Made by a program: the position numbers and the translations under genes | Notes under the pieces: model-generated | Told to the model about the DNA's origin: nothing | Seen by the model: only the letters and a program-made list of their open reading frames with translations | Databases searched by the model: none | Source: Alisma plantago-aquatica | Lineage: Eukaryota; Streptophyta; Magnoliopsida; Alismatales; Alismataceae | Length of the DNA stretch: 64,000 nucleotides | NCBI GenBank assembly: GCA_963693085.1 | Contig: OY856409.1 | Span: 1,339,226,915-1,339,290,914, forward strand | Direction of reading: 5' to 3' | Shown here: one piece after another, positions 1 to 13,289 of the stretch | How positions within the stretch are numbered: the first letter of the stretch is position 1 | How the letters are laid out: the number at the start of each line of letters is the position of its first letter

Positions 1-1600
1 CCATCTAGAGGGTATGATGTCTCAAGAATCTAAAAGGGTCATACCAATAACATCTCTAACATATAACATAGGAAGAAGAAATTAGGGTTAAGCCTAATTA
101 TTTGTGTTTGATGCATCCTTCCTCCTATATTAGTTGAACTAGTTTCTCATAAGGGAGGAAATACAAGTTATACACTAGAAGAGTCAACTCCTACATAGTG
201 CATTTTCCACCTCTGAAGAGATGCTAGAAGAACTACTAGGGTTACTCAAAAGTGGCGAGTGGAAGTAACCAATTTGAACCCTAATTGGTAGTTCACAAGT
301 TAGTATTAGGTATATCATTATCTCATAAGGGTTACCTAACTATCCAACTAAGGAACATGTAGAGAATAACTTGAAATAGTCAAGTTACCAACTCCTTTGG
401 GTATGATACCACTTTGTAATGAGTGGGACCCGATATGGACCCACTCAAATGGTATAATATATGAGCCGGTAAGAATAAGTAGTTACAAAATGTTGCATTT
501 ACATAAGTTTCTCACCCTAAGGGTGGTACATAAAATAAAACTACTACATCTAATTTCACAAAAGTCCTAGTTGCAGAAGGAAAAATGGCCATCCCAAGCT
601 ATCCTCAAGTAAACTTAAAGTATACAAGCTTCATAGGTCCATGTCCTTCAAAGCTCCTATCTGGGTGGTTTTAGGAACAACTATGAAGATAGATAAATAA
701 GGAATGTTTCAGTATCAAATGGTATACATACAATATTAAAGATTTTGGGCATTATAAAGAGTTGAAGTACAAAAGAGGGTGTTCCATAAAGAGGGGTCAT
801 TAAAGTTAGGTAAGTTCAAAAGAAGGAATTTCAAGAGAATGAGGCTTCTAAGTTTAACATTACAATATTTGAGAAAAATTCTTGCCATTATTCAAAATAT
901 CAAAAAAATCAAATACATTCACATGTAGATATATTTAGACAAATAGCTATAGTACGACCAAGATACCATTGGATCTTTAGACTAACAAAAATGGGTGGAA
1001 TAACACACCCTGGGTGGAAATAGTGTGCCCATGTATAAAAAGAGGTGGAATAGTGCACCTTGGGTGGAAATAGTGTGCCCTAATGGTTATGCTCATGCAT
1101 CGTACAATAGATATCTAGTTAATTTATCAAACATGTGTAAATAGAGTGGAAAGATATGGTATAAGTCACCAATCATATTTTCAAACCAAAACAACAATAC
1201 AGGTGGGGTCATAGACCCAAGGCAACAAAATATTTATCAATTTTTTAGAATAAGGAATTTTCATCTTGAAACAAATACAAGGCCAAATTATAATAAATGC
1301 CTCATTATGGGAATATTTTAGTAAGATTAATACCCAAAATTAAATAGGGAGAGAACATATCTGATATTCATGACTAACCCTATTGCTAGGGGTGAAGCAT
1401 ACAATTCATTCTTCTACACCTAAAAGTGTATGATACATCTTTTAGTCAACAAGTACCAAATCATAATTCAAAGTGTATCTAAGTCTATTATGGATTATTT
1501 ATTATGGATTTATGATTTCTAAATAATAGAAAACCCCATATATATGTTGATGGATGTGACCAGCTATTGATTATCAAAATATGCTCACTAGAAATATTTG
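1..1600 (+). repeat. LTR-like repeat, family F, plus-oriented copy
   Basis: No gene is visible. By eye the segment matches the reverse complement of about 58,980-60,184 at several places in the same order: the GAGTGGGACC...GGACCCACTC block near 420-450, the TTTCTCACCCTAAGGGT block near 510-530, the paired GGGTGGAA..TAGTGTGCCC blocks at 990-1,085, and the CCTCATTATGGGAATATTT block near 1,300. The other copy begins with TGTAACACCCC on the minus strand, a common start for plant Gypsy LTRs, so I read this as an LTR of the same family. Its 5' end is probably outside the window or too diverged to place, and the 3' end is approximate. It is divergent, so it is old. Confidence 0.6.
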
Positions 1601-1619
1601 AGGTTTAATATGACAAATC

Positions 1620-1621
<2 letters not shown>

Positions 1622-1693
<72 letters not shown>

Positions 1694-1710
1694 TTTGTGT
1701 GTGTGTGTGT
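1622..1710. repeat. Compound microsatellite (AC)n(AT)n(TG)n
   Basis: About 30 bases of AC repeat run into about 40 bases of AT repeat, then a short TG run. The AC and TG arms are complementary, so the tract can fold back on itself. It lies at or near the ill-defined end of the family F copy. Confidence 0.95.
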
Positions 1711-2592
1711 CATAAATTCATAATTAGATTTTGATATGTATGCGTGTTCAAATATATTTATTTTTGGTGATATGAACTAGAGTATATTCATATATGGTCC
1801 GAACTCACATGTCATCTACTATAAAAATATAATTTTGTCTACATAAATGTTTATTAAAGTGTATTCTTGTAAACGTTATTTCTCATTTATACCCTTAGGT
1901 TTTGAATCAACGAAATATAGGTAAACATACTCCATGACATCATAACACATACTTGCGATCCTAGGTTATTAGTTCGTGTACAACAAATACTAAGGCGATT
2001 TATTAACTAGGGTAGACTTGTATCTTACACATGTATAACTACTATCAACAACTTATGCATATTGATATGATTGGAATTTAGCATTTAGGTATATATGATC
2101 AACAAACTAGACTAAAAACTAAGAACATCTAGATATCTAGGTCATCTATATCTACATCATCCACAACTAACTTTATTAAATACCTCACTAAAATCTACTA
2201 TTCCTTATAGAAATTTGGGGGCGTATATGCATTCCATGAGGGAACATGTAGTATATAAGGGTACAAAGCTTACACACACTATATATATGTATGTATATAT
2301 ATATAAATATAATAATAATAATAATAATAATAATTACTAGTAATTAAATTAATATCATACCAAGGGTGTGATAAATTAACTAATCTGATATAACTTGCCA
2401 CTTATTATCTAGCACCTTATACTGCCACTGTCATGTAAATATGTATGTGTGAGTGTATATGCCACATTAGTATATTTTATCAATTAAGGAACCATTATCT
2501 ACTACGATTATGTATATATCAAATTTTATTGTTACAATAATTCCCAAATCAATGTTATCTCCAATCATTGTATTACTTTATCCTATTGTTAG
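1711..2592. other. AT-rich DNA without a recognised gene
   Basis: No coding or transposon signature was recognised. It contains a mixed AT tract followed by an (AAT)n tract at about 2,281-2,334. The rest is low-complexity AT-rich sequence that could still be part of family F or another decayed repeat. Confidence 0.7.
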
Positions 2593-3500
2593 ATGTTATA
2601 TGAAATCTTACCTGATACAAATGCATCAGAACTTATTGTCACTGTCCTATCTATTGTGCTCGATGTCTCAAGGATGAACTTGTTCAATTTCTCCTCATCA
2701 TACTCCCAACATCATGAACATATTTGGGGTCATCACTTGAATTCCTCAAGATGTTGTCCCATGTCCTCACTAGGTCACATTAGTTGTTTGGCGCCTGGAG
2801 TTTGCTCCTTTGTTAGGTTTGTGGTCGTCAACACAAGTCAGCCTCCAAGTTACGAGGAGAGGACCAGTAACGGTGCAGAAGAGAGATCAAGTCTCTCAAT
2901 GGTTTCATCATGCAACCACAAGCAGCAACACATATACTTGTTGGAGTCTGAAACTTTTAGACTTGTATCGTCAGCAACAAGGAATGCAATTGGGATTAGT
3001 TCCTATGACCAGCTACCGGTTGTGAGATCTTTGTGGGAAGGGATGGATACAAGAACTGCTGGTGGTGATGCGATGAGTTTTTGCAACTATAGGAGTACTA
3101 CGGAGGAAGAGGAGGCCCCTTTTGCAAGCAAACACAAGGAGTTGCACTAGACCAAAGTTGTGATATACTATTTCTCTTACTGTAGATGTTGATGTGTTGC
3201 ATGTAATAGAGGTGATGAAAGGGAATGTTGGAGGAGGATACGGTGCCACCATGGTTGATGGAGGAGACAATATCATGCTGGTAGGAGGTGGCAAGAAGGA
3301 TAGTGGCTATTGAAGCAACTAATGACGCCTTGCTAGGGCCATACTAGCCGCCAATAGGGAACCATTGGATAGAACTGGTTAGCGTTCACAGAAGAATAAA
3401 GGGTGAAGGAAAGAAATAGGGAAGGGATCTAGAGTAGGAGAGGAAGAAAAGAGAGAAACAAGAAGAGGAAAGGATATGACAAAGAGGAAGAGAGCGACGT
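2593..3500. other. Unassigned segment with open frames and a purine-rich tract
   Basis: This stretch is less AT-rich than its surroundings. A 185-codon frame runs on the plus strand (2,593-3,150) and a 93-codon frame on the minus strand (3,013-3,294), but neither shows a motif I recognise and both have the composition of chance frames. From about 3,378 to 3,500 the plus strand is almost all purine, which read on the minus strand resembles a pyrimidine-rich leader before the minus frame. It may be a decayed gene or the leader of a transposon. Function unknown. Confidence 0.25.
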
Positions 3501-4090
3501 CCGTTCGTATTGATCAGTCATTTGTAGTTGCTGGGTTGTGCCCAGAGAGCATGACCAGGAAGGGCTGAAGAGGGCATTACACAAGGGAGGGGTACAACTG
3601 ATAATATAGCCTTAAATGAAATAATTGCAAACCAATTAATGTGTATTGTTATTTGTAACTTTAACCAATTAATTAGGAGGACAAATAATTTCGGATTGAC
3701 TAGAAAATACAAAGGTAGACTAAATAGGATATGGGGAACCCAATTACCATAGATTTTACTCTTTGAATTTATCTCATATTTATCTCTTACTAGGGTGTTT
3801 ACTTTTAATGTATTTATTTTCCTTTCTTAATCTATTATAATGTAATAATTTATTTTTCTTCATTTTCCTCCATTCTCTACTCGAGGAAGATTCTAGATAG
3901 ATAAACACCAAGGTTAAAAGTTACTAATTAATGTATTTATATATTTCATCCTACTAGTGATTCATTTGGTTATATTATCTTAATATATAATATATAAGTG
4001 ATATTTTTAGTGACATAATGTCATTTCATTCTAATTGATCCTAATACATTTTTAATTAGAAAAAAAGTTATTAAAACTAACATAATCAGA
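3501..4090. other. AT-rich DNA, nothing recognised
   Basis: I see no gene, repeat boundary or structured element here beyond short A/T-rich runs. Confidence 0.6.
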
Positions 4091-4940
4091 AAGGGGCCTG
4101 GAATGGAATGCTTAAGCTAGATTCAAGTATGTTACAATATCCCTTGGTGCATGTCATTTGTTGATGATATTGTGTTGATTGATGAAAGAAAAGATATATT
4201 GAATGATAAAGTTAAACTTTGGAGAAATACATTGGAATCCAATGGGTTTGTGATTAGTAGAAGCAAAATTGAAATATGCATTGCAATTTTAGACAATGTA
4301 GAATTGTTAATTGTGGGGTCAAGTTGGATGGAATGGATGTAACCAATATGTGATAAGTTTTGTTACTTGGGATCTATTATTGATAAGGAGGGTGAGGTTC
4401 AAGATGATGTTTATCACAAGATCACAACATGATGGTTGAAGTGGAGGAGTGGAACTGGAGTAGTATGTGACCAAAACATCCCTCTCACATTAAAAAGCAA
4501 TTCTATAAAACAGCTATACGGATAGCCGTGCTATATGGAAGTGAATGTTGGGAAGTGAAGAAATGAGGTCTCAACAAGATGAATGTTGCCAAAATGCATA
4601 TGTTGAGATGTATGTGTGGGAAGATGAGAAAAGATCATTTGAGCAGTGACTATATCACAAACAAAGTGGTGGTAGTGAGCATCAAGGACAAGTTGAGTGA
4701 AGGTCATCTATGATGGTTTGGTCATGTGCAACACAGTCCGACAAGTGCACCTATTTGAAACAAGGTTATTGAGTCAAGAACAACTAAAAGAACCATAGGC
4801 AGACCTAAATTAACTTGGGAAGAGCTTATAAAGAGAGATTTTGAACCTTTACATCTTGATAAGAGTATGACCCTTAAGAGAGTTGATTGGAAAAGAATGA
4901 TCCATGTAGATGACCCCATCATGGTTGGGATTCAGGCTTA
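4091..4940 (+). pseudogene. LINE (non-LTR retrotransposon) reverse transcriptase remnant
   Basis: The plus strand encodes the C-terminal half of a plant LINE reverse transcriptase. The catalytic-type motif FVDDIVLID lies at about 4,157-4,183, followed by a conserved-looking stretch containing LWRNTLES and SRSKIE, then the YLGSIID block near 4,360. Downstream, in shifting frames, come pieces matching the thumb and tail of LINE RTs: the LYGSE/CW block near 4,535, the MLRCMCGK block near 4,600, and the FGHVQ and GRP..TWEE blocks near 4,720-4,820. Several stops and frameshifts break it, and the longest intact frame is only 63 codons (4,151-4,342). The 5' part is missing, as is usual for LINE insertions. 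No poly(A) tail or target duplication could be identified. Confidence 0.8.
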
Positions 4941-6299
4941 GTTGATGATGGTGAATAATTAATATTAAGTAGTTTAGTTAAACTATAATTACATCGAAAA
5001 TGATTTAAGGTTATCTCAAAAGATAAATCTAAGACTAGAATTGTGATCTACACATTTTAATTGGAGTATGTGCACAGTTTCATCACAATTGGACAAATAT
5101 AATTATCTTAAATAATCAATATAAGATAAAATCATTTATTGAAATCCTATTTACATGGAATCTAGGTTTTAATCGCTTTAACTTATGGTCCGCTTGGTTT
5201 TGATGTGTCACATAGCCACAGACGGAGTCTGATTAGGACTCCTAGATCTTGCATGTTTTCTCCCTCACCGGGTCTTGTTTCCTATTTAGACTCTTCAATC
5301 ATAATTTCTTCATCCTTAGATCTCCCTCTCTTTTGTTTTACACTAACAACAAACTTCTCCCTCACCATCTCTGATCCTACATGAACAAGCGGATCCCAAA
5401 CTCACTAGGGTTATGTGCCTTAGAGTTCCAATCAACTAGAACCTCTATCTCTCCCTTGTTCTAGTCTCCTTGTCAAGCCTAGTCCTCTCTAACCACAAGG
5501 CCTACGTAAGAGACCCCACCCCAAACGTTCAAAGATCACCAAGAAAATAAATTCCATTGTCGCCTCTCCCCCATGTGCTTCTCGCATATATCCCAAACTC
5601 CAACGTGTACCAATTCCCTTTTAGTAATCTGCAACATCAACCAAAACACCACCAAGGATCCTTGACGATTGAGTTCACATCCTCATATACCTAGAGAGCT
5701 TCTGTAGCCCTTAATTCACCCAAATATGAGGTATTTGACGGTTCCCTCTTTATCATGTTTCAAAATTTTCATGTTGGTTCTTTGGCAATCCATTGATTCA
5801 GACCCCATTCCTGTGTTTTCATGTTCTCAACCACCATCAGGAGTCAATAGTCTTGACCCAACACTTCCATGGTGATTTTTGGACCAAGAATGTGTTTTCC
5901 CTTAGTAGTTGTTGTTGTTTCATGGCAAAGGAGCATGCTCCTTCGTCTGACCACCACAACTCGCAAGCTCTAGCTTGTCGAGTTCAGAATGTAGTGAGGA
6001 GGGTGCCTAGTACCTTACTTTCTAGTGCATCAAATGAGAATCAAGTTTTTGAATCTTGAGCTATCACTATTCTTGTTGTTGTTCATAGTGATGTTCAACA
6101 CTAAGAAGATGAAGATACCAGGAAGTATATTGTTACTCACGTTCCTTCAGCTAAGACACATGTTGATTTTGGGGTATTTCAATCTTTTGACACCTTGTTG
6201 TACGCACATATTGGTAGAGAGTGGGAATCATGCCACATGGGTAATGCCTATTGGGCAACCTCATCTCGAGTCAAGCTAGTGGATAATGTGTACACATGT
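4941..6299. other. Unassigned DNA
   Basis: This interval sits between the LINE remnant and the reversed family B LTR. From about 5,250 to 5,700 it is pyrimidine-rich on the plus strand, and a frame of 88 codons lies at 5,793-6,059. I recognise no domain, splice pattern or repeat boundary. It could be a decayed transposon interior. Confidence 0.4.
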
Positions 6300-7504
6300 T
6301 ATTTTCCTAATTTTTGATTGGCTAATGCCTCACAAATACACAACTAACTTACTAATTATCAAAATATGATTTGGAAAGGGATTTTCAAGTATAACTTGAT
6401 TTTTTTTATTTACAAACCCTAAATACATAGTCTTTGACCATGTTTTATTGAAAAGAAATTAGGGTTTAGTTTCCTATACATATGAAACTAATGATAAGTG
6501 TACATTTTAATTGTATAATTTAAGGTTTTAATCAACCCCAAGAATATGACAAAGATTTCTTTGACCTAAGGAGCATAATAGGATCTTTTTTAAGTGGGAG
6601 GTAAGTGGATCATGGACTCTGAGTAACAAGTATCTGTAAAGGGTTGTATATTCACTTATAATTATAAAATTCAAGTACAATGTATCATGTACACATTTTA
6701 ATGAATACTTGCAAGAAAATTGATTATGAATCAAATTATGATTTTCAATATATCTTTTTGTAGATTGATATCATCATAACATGTCCATGCGTTCTAAGTC
6801 AAATTTGATACTTTAAGTTATTAGTGCTCAAAATCAATGCTAAGTATATGCCAGATGAATTATGGTTGTTCCTTCCCAGATTAAGATGCCTTTTTGGCAT
6901 AAGCTCTGTATGAGCAATGAGCACTTGGGTGCATAATCTCTGTGTGAGAAATGAGCTCTTGGATCATCTTTAGGGATGAAGGACAACATATACATCTCAA
7001 AACAACAATGTCAATGATTAAGATAAATAAATATGAAGATAAATGACATGAAAAGAATCCAATGTTTGTCATGTTTAAATTTATGCTTTCTCAAAAGTAT
7101 AATATATTTTACAATTCATATAAAGTTACTCAGTTCCACTTACTCTAATGCGTTTTCTATTTTACTTTGCATGGTTGGGGACGTGATTTCTACTAGAAAG
7201 AAGGATTATGGAGCTTAGGCAAAGATTCTATATCTCAAGGACAAAACTAGTAGACAAAAACTTGGTGGGTGCCAACTATAGTAGAATGATCCATCTAGAT
7301 TTGCATTCACGTTAAGAGGACTATGTAAGAGTTTAAAGAGTGAGTTTGATTTTATGCTCTTAAGATGTGAGAAATTGAAATTGTATCATGTTTTGGTTCA
7401 ATAAATTATATTTTTATGTAATAATTATCATGTTTGTGACATCACCCTTTGAGATTTATGTTTCTGCTTAGTAATTCATACATTTGACAAAGTGAGGTGT
7501 TACA
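6300..7504 (-). repeat. LTR, family B, reversed copy
   Basis: Reading the minus strand from 7,504, the sequence begins TGTAACACCTCA and continues with blocks shared with the family B copies at 9,734 and 11,149: a GTCACAAA..ATGATAA block, a TTGGCACCCACC block (about 7,265-7,280), a TTTGTCCTTGAGAT block (about 7,230-7,245) and the GTTCCTTCCCAG block (about 6,868-6,880). The last of these is paired with 53,505-53,535 in the split copy. The right edge is defined by the terminal TGTAACACC. The left edge near 6,300 is where similarity to the other copies fades. No internal region or partner LTR is attached, so it may be a solo LTR. Confidence 0.65.
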
Positions 7505-8703
7505 AGGCCCATACTAAATGGCACTTTAAATACACAAAACCATACTAAAAACTTTTTTGAAGAAATTCACAACCACAAAATTACATCATCTCCCTTACCA
7601 CTTGGAACTTGTAAACAAATTGATACATGAACATTTGGGTGTATAAGTACTATAAGAAAAGGAGGAAAAAGATCTTGCAGATGATAATTATATTTACACT
7701 CTTCTATCCAATAAGGATCTCCTCCACCACCTACTTCATCCCTATAGTGATCCTTCTATCCACTTTGTCTTCCATGAGGTGTACGATTGTTTGTTGCACT
7801 AGAAAATGTCATATCTTTTGTATTCTATCTTCTACAACATGATAAAAAATCTTGTGGTGAACATTAAGAAAGAGGGAGGTTTGAAGGTGCGTCGGAGAAA
7901 ATAACATATGATAAATTCTTTCCAATAAAAAATTAGAGTTAGTAGTCCTTGTCAAAGGGTTTGTCCATGATCCAAGCAACTAAAGTTTAGAGGAAAAACA
8001 TATTACAATTTTACTTTTGTCAAGTAGAATATTTTTGTCTTAGTTGAGTAGTAACCAAAATTGAATTGGTGGATAAAGTCACCATGTGTGTATTTACCTT
8101 ATCATTAGTCAAACATTTTACCAACTTTTTTTTGCATCTATCCAATTAGAATAATCTGAATTAAGCTTGAATAAAAAAAATCAAAAAGTGTGTTGATTGG
8201 GAGAATAATACCAAGTAGATGACTCTTATCCACTATAGAGGGGTGTCAAAATTATACTCCATCCTTTCGACTATAGTTAGCATAAGTAATGGATCAAGGG
8301 GCGACAAAAATATGGGTGGATATGGATGAGATCCTCTCTATGGAGAAGCATGGGGGCCAGACTGGAAGGGGCACAGGGTGCCTAGTGCATAAGGGAAGTA
8401 AAGAAGAAAGATCTATATTGCAACATAGAGTAGTGTATTTGGGCACCGGCCAGTTCCTAGAGTAGTGTCTATCAGTTGGAGCTCATAGTCACATGTCACC
8501 AAGGAACACATATAGTCTATGCATAGTGGTTTGCACAAAGAATTGGAAGTGGGAGAAAGAGGATTGAGAGGTTGGATGCAAAAGAGTCCCTAAGGACTGG
8601 GTGTGAGTGGCGGTTGCACAATTGGTGATTTGTTGCATTTTTGGGGAGTAAATGGAGGGATAGACCTTATATCTAATAGTGTTGTATTAATTATTAGATA
8701 GCC

Positions 8704-8739
<36 letters not shown>

Positions 8740-9317
8740 ATATTATATATACATATATACACACATATATATAATGTTTTTACTTACAGTTATCATGTAA
8801 CATGGTAAATGAGTATGAATTATGTTTCTACTTTATGTTTTATTAAGGGAATGAATAAGAGGGTAATGGATAAATGGATAACGAGTTATAAAAACATTTT
8901 GCCTTACCCTTACCTTATAGGGCATGCATAGTGGGTAAAAGGGTATATCCTTAGCAATTGACAATCCAAGTGCTACATGTATTGGCAATATAATTAAGGA
9001 TATCAATGGAGGAGTTATTGGAGAGGGTGAGTGTAGATCATTACCCACACACAATGTAGTGGGTAAGCATAAGAACAACTACCCACCTCAACAATTCCCA
9101 AAAATACAAGGTTTTATTGGTTTTTTGTAGTTTAAAGCTGGAGGTACCATCCTAAACATATACAGTTCTTTTAATTGGAGTCAAGTATAAAAAATCACAT
9201 ATAATACAATAATATCAAATTAAAATATACTTCAATTATAATCTAGATGTTATACTTAATTAAAAACTTAATAATCAAGTTTTGTTGCCACATGTGATAT
9301 ATAGTTTCAATGGGTAG
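7505..9317. other. AT-rich DNA with a microsatellite
   Basis: No gene recognised. An (AT)n tract lies at 8,709-8,736, followed by irregular AT/AC repeats to about 8,775. Short open frames on both strands show no motif. Confidence 0.6.
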
Positions 9318-9612
9318 TGTGCTTATTACAATGAGTTATATCATGTTATGTGATTATGGTCTATTATAATGGGTTAGACAATTTACGTGATTATGATCTA
9401 TTCAATGATTTAGAGCATTTTTTGTAACTATGATATATTATAATGGTTTAAACAGGTTGTCTTGCATATATTCAAATGAGTTCGGCTTATTATATATAAT
9501 ATGGGTCTATTACAATGTTCTAGAGCATGTTGTGTGATTATGTTCTATTACAATGGGTTAGACTATGTTGTGTGATTATAGTTTATGACAATAGTTTAGA
9601 ACCTATTGTATT
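9318..9612. repeat. Degenerate tandem repeat, unit about 45-50 bp
   Basis: A phrase of the form GTGATTATGGTCTATTA followed by CAATGGGTTAGA recurs about six times with variation, for example near 9,345, 9,390, 9,435, 9,530 and 9,565. The units have diverged and no unit is perfect. Confidence 0.7.
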
Positions 9613-9733
9613 CTCACACACATTAAAATAGGTTTGGTCGATTGTGTAAGGAGTGGGACCTTAGAGGGGATCTACTCCTCACTAATTAAGGAATAAAACC
9701 ACCCAATTCTGAAAGTAATATAATGTATGAGGA

Positions 9734-11040
9734 TGTAACATTAACACCCTAATTTTAAATAGATACACAACATAGAGTGGAAGCATAAATTTTCATTTAC
9801 TTTGAAGGGCGTGTCAAAATCATGAAATTTCATAAAAATATAATTTATTTGAACCATCACATGATAACATAACAATTTCTCATTTTTAAGTCCTTAACAT
9901 CACTCAAACTTGAACTAAACATGACTCTCACAAATAAGAAAACAAAACTAATTTAGAGACAGTTGGCACCCACCAGGTCCTTTCTTCTAAAGTCCATGAG
10001 CTAATCTATGTATGTCAGATGGCTCTACTCTTGCTCTTTTTCCCGTGGACACCACTCCCCCAACCATGCACACATTAAACATTTATACTGAAAATAAACA
10101 TTTGAACAATAAACTAAAGCTACTTTTAAATAATTGTCTTTTCTCATGGTTTCACTAAAGTGCATCTTCTCTTTGAACTGAAGTGTCTCTTGATTTTCTC
10201 TGAGGAACCTGTTAGGTGAGGATCTTATATAAGTTGTTATATTTATATATATTTCTCTTAACATAAAAAACTCTTACATCTTATTCCTCATATCTTATTT
10301 TTAATTTCACTCATGAAAAGTGATACAAAAAACTTTAACAAGAAAAGGAACATGCAGTTCAATATTGATCTATTAACTTGTATCTTCATAAGAAACTAAA
10401 ACAAAAATAGTGTGGATTCATGTACTTGTACATACTAATATGCAAACATTCAATACTTATCTTCAAAGTGCATGGACCACTGAGAAATCTTGGAGCAACT
10501 TCTAATTATTCTTCTAAAGTTGATGGAACCCTAATGTCATATAGATTACATTTTCCAAACCAAATTGTAATTTATTCATTACCTTAAAACCTTAATATTA
10601 GATTCTTAATAAACTATGGTTTTCTTGAAGGGAAAGAGAGTCAAAAACCAAGAAATTCGAGTTTCTTATGAAATTTCCTTTCCAAAATGTATTTATAGTA
10701 ATTTTCTGACCAACAGTTGACTAGTTATGATTTTTTCAGCAAACAACCAATCAAAAACTTACTAAAAGCCACCTATGTCGATTAAATCGACACAAAATCA
10801 AAGCAACTATTGAGGTGGCCCAATGAAGGTTGACAACATGGCCCAGGAACTTGCTGAAACAACCACACCTTGGCCAAGCAGACAAGGGTCTAAAGGATGA
10901 CTTTTGTCAAACTGAGCGTGAAAATATAAATCTAGACTAGGGACAAAATTGAAAATTGTAGTCTGCTTATTCATCTTCCTTGCAAAAAATTGAAACAAAA
11001 AGAACCATTCCTAACAAAACTTGAAAAAAAACTAATAGGT
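9734..11040 (+). repeat. LTR, family B, plus-oriented copy
   Basis: It begins TGTAACATTAACACCC and shares ordered blocks with the copies at 11,149 and 7,504 (reversed): the TTGGCACCCACC block near 9,963, the CCGTGGACACC..CCAACCATGCA block near 10,042-10,070, and the GAGGTGG..ACAACATGGCCCAG block near 10,810-10,850, which recurs near 54,115-54,160. The right edge is approximate. It may be a solo LTR or one LTR of a decayed element whose partner is the split copy starting 109 bp downstream. Confidence 0.6.
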
Positions 11041-11148
11041 GAACCCGATGCACCATGCAATAGGGTGTACATGCCATTGGTTTCTAGGTTATTGGAGAAC
11101 ACAGAGAGAAAATATTAGGGTTGCAAGAGAGTCTAGAGCCATGACGGT

Positions 11149-11499
11149 TGTAACACCTCAATTTTAAAAGCATAGACATTACTGAGAAGAATCTTAATTC
11201 TCATTGGAATGTCACAAAAATGACAATCATAACATAAAAATAAAGTTCATTGAACCAACACAAGAAAAAATAATAATTCTCATTCTCAAGGTCCTTAAAA
11301 AGAATATCTTATTTGACCTAATAAATGAATTTCTTAACTTGAAATGAAATTCAATCGAATTATTCTATTATAGTTGTCACCCCACCTATTTTGGTCTCCT
11401 AGATTTGTCCTTGAGATCTATACTCCTTTCCTAAGCTTCGTAATCATTCTTTCATGTGGACATCGTGCCCCCATCCATACAAAGAAAAATGGAAAATAT
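11149..11499 (+). repeat. LTR, family B, left part of a copy split by element A
   Basis: Starts TGTAACACCTCA and follows the other family B copies until element A interrupts it at 11,505. The continuation resumes after 53,166. The final 60 bases before the break (TTCATGTGGACATCGTG... to ...TATGTTAG) recur just after element A at about 53,183-53,236, so the target itself held a short tandem duplication. Confidence 0.75.
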
Positions 11500-11504
11500 G
11501 TTAG
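11500..11504. repeat. Target-site duplication GTTAG, left of element A
   Basis: GTTAG immediately precedes the TGTAAT start of the 5' LTR and is repeated exactly at 53,162-53,166 immediately after the TTTCA end of the 3' LTR. Five bases is the length usual for LTR retrotransposon integrases. Confidence 0.9.
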
Positions 11505-12414
11505 TGTAATGACCCTGACCTAGGTTATGAGGTAACCCTATTTGTTTTGGCTAATAAAGTTGCTTATAACTTTAATATAATCCTCTAATGAGTTTTGTTG
11601 TCATGTGACACACTTATGTTCCAAGTTTGGTCCTGATTGAATGTTGTTTGAGCAATGTTCCTTTATTTTGGACCAAAGTGCAATTTAACCAAGATGAGGG
11701 GTTATATTGCAATATGTCACATGTTTAACGTTACCTATGTGTTTTAGCATCATAAGAGAGAGAATTATACTAAGTGGTGGCTTGTGGAAAGCCTAAATGC
11801 CAAGTTTGAACTTGTTTGAATAATGTTAGTACCTTGTGCACCAATTTTGGTACAAATTGTAATTTACCCAAAATGTGGGGTTCATATACAAATTACCACA
11901 TATAGAATGTTACTACTTCCTCTATGTATCATTTAGAGGAGATAGAAAGAAGGAGACACCATGTTTGAATCAATTATGAGTGATGGTAATCTTGGTAATG
12001 AAATGACCAAGAAAAGGGTTGAATATGAAACCTTAACTTGAGTTGTATCAAGTTGAAAAGCTTATATATGAGTGCCTATCAGCCAAGGATCCAAAGGAGG
12101 AGTCTCATATCGTTTATTGGACGCTAGTAAAAGCCCATGACGTGAAAATCACCTCAAGGAGGTGTAGTGTATCGGTTTACAACTTCCTTAGAAAAGTTGT
12201 ATCGGGTTGTGGATAAAGTGGTGATTTAGTTGATATATTTTATTCAAAGGGATAAGTAATGGACGAAAATTCATCCCTAGATTATCCTAAAGATTTTTGC
12301 ATGTCAAGATAAATTTGAATTCATGCATGTACACGTCTCACCCATGCATGGACACGTGGCACCTAGTAGCTCAAATTGATGACACCTCATTTTCACACTT
12401 CTTCATGAACAACA

Positions 12415-12427
12415 AGTATATATACCC
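12415..12427 (+). promoter_or_regulatory. Candidate TATA box of element A 5' LTR
   Basis: AGTATATATACCC lies about 0.9 kb into the LTR, followed by TTCTTTCACCCC. The equivalent site in the 3' LTR (about 48,744) reads AGTATGTATACC. Its position suits a U3 promoter, but the call rests on the motif alone. Confidence 0.4.
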
Positions 12428-13289
12428 CTTCTTTCACCCCTTAGTGAACTTTTTTGAATCCTACCACCTCCTTGCTCTTATATATCATGAAGGGAACCTT
12501 TGTTTCGTGCATAGGTGATGTGGTATGATGCATAGGCCTTGGGTATTGGCCTTAGCAAGTTGATATCGGCCTAGCAAGGTGATATCGACCTAGCATGGTG
12601 ATATCAACCATAGTGGAGTGTTATTGGCCACAAGTGAAGGGGATATCGGCCACAAGTGATGGTATATCGTGCAAGGGTAGTGAGGTATCGTGAAAGGTGC
12701 TAAGGAGCAAGAGGGAGCTCAATACTTAACCCTAAGGTGAGGCCATGATCATCTTCAACCTTGGATTGAAGCATGATTTTAGGGTTATGATCTTCCTTTC
12801 TTTTCTTCTTCACCAATTGCTTATCCATGGTGATTCTTTGCATATAGAGGAGTTGTGAAGTTCATATTCAACCTTAGGAATGTGGAGCTTTGGAGCTTGG
12901 ATCTTTGAAGTTATTCTTAATGCGGGTTATATAACTTGAACTCAACCATGTTATTATTCATCACCTAAATTGCTATACTTAATGAACTACTTTTAATTCT
13001 AATATTTTCTAGAATAGTTGATGACATTATGAGTTCTAGTAGTTGCTTAGACATGTTGCCATGAACTTTAACAGTTAGAAAGAAGGTCTAGAGATTTAAG
13101 AAGATGGTATCACCTTATAAAGTGATATCGGGTTCAAGCACACAAGCAAGCACATCTAACCTGATATGGTGATGCACCTACTTCACTAAAATGATATAGA
13201 TATGATTTAATACTTTCTTGTACGATATGGTGGTGTAGTATACACCTCTTGCACAATAGTAGGTCAAGCATACACCTCAAAAATTATAT

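Noticed and set aside
2593..3150. 185-codon plus-strand frame as a host gene
   Set aside because: No domain, no splice or promoter evidence, and composition unlike a conserved protein. Left as unassigned.
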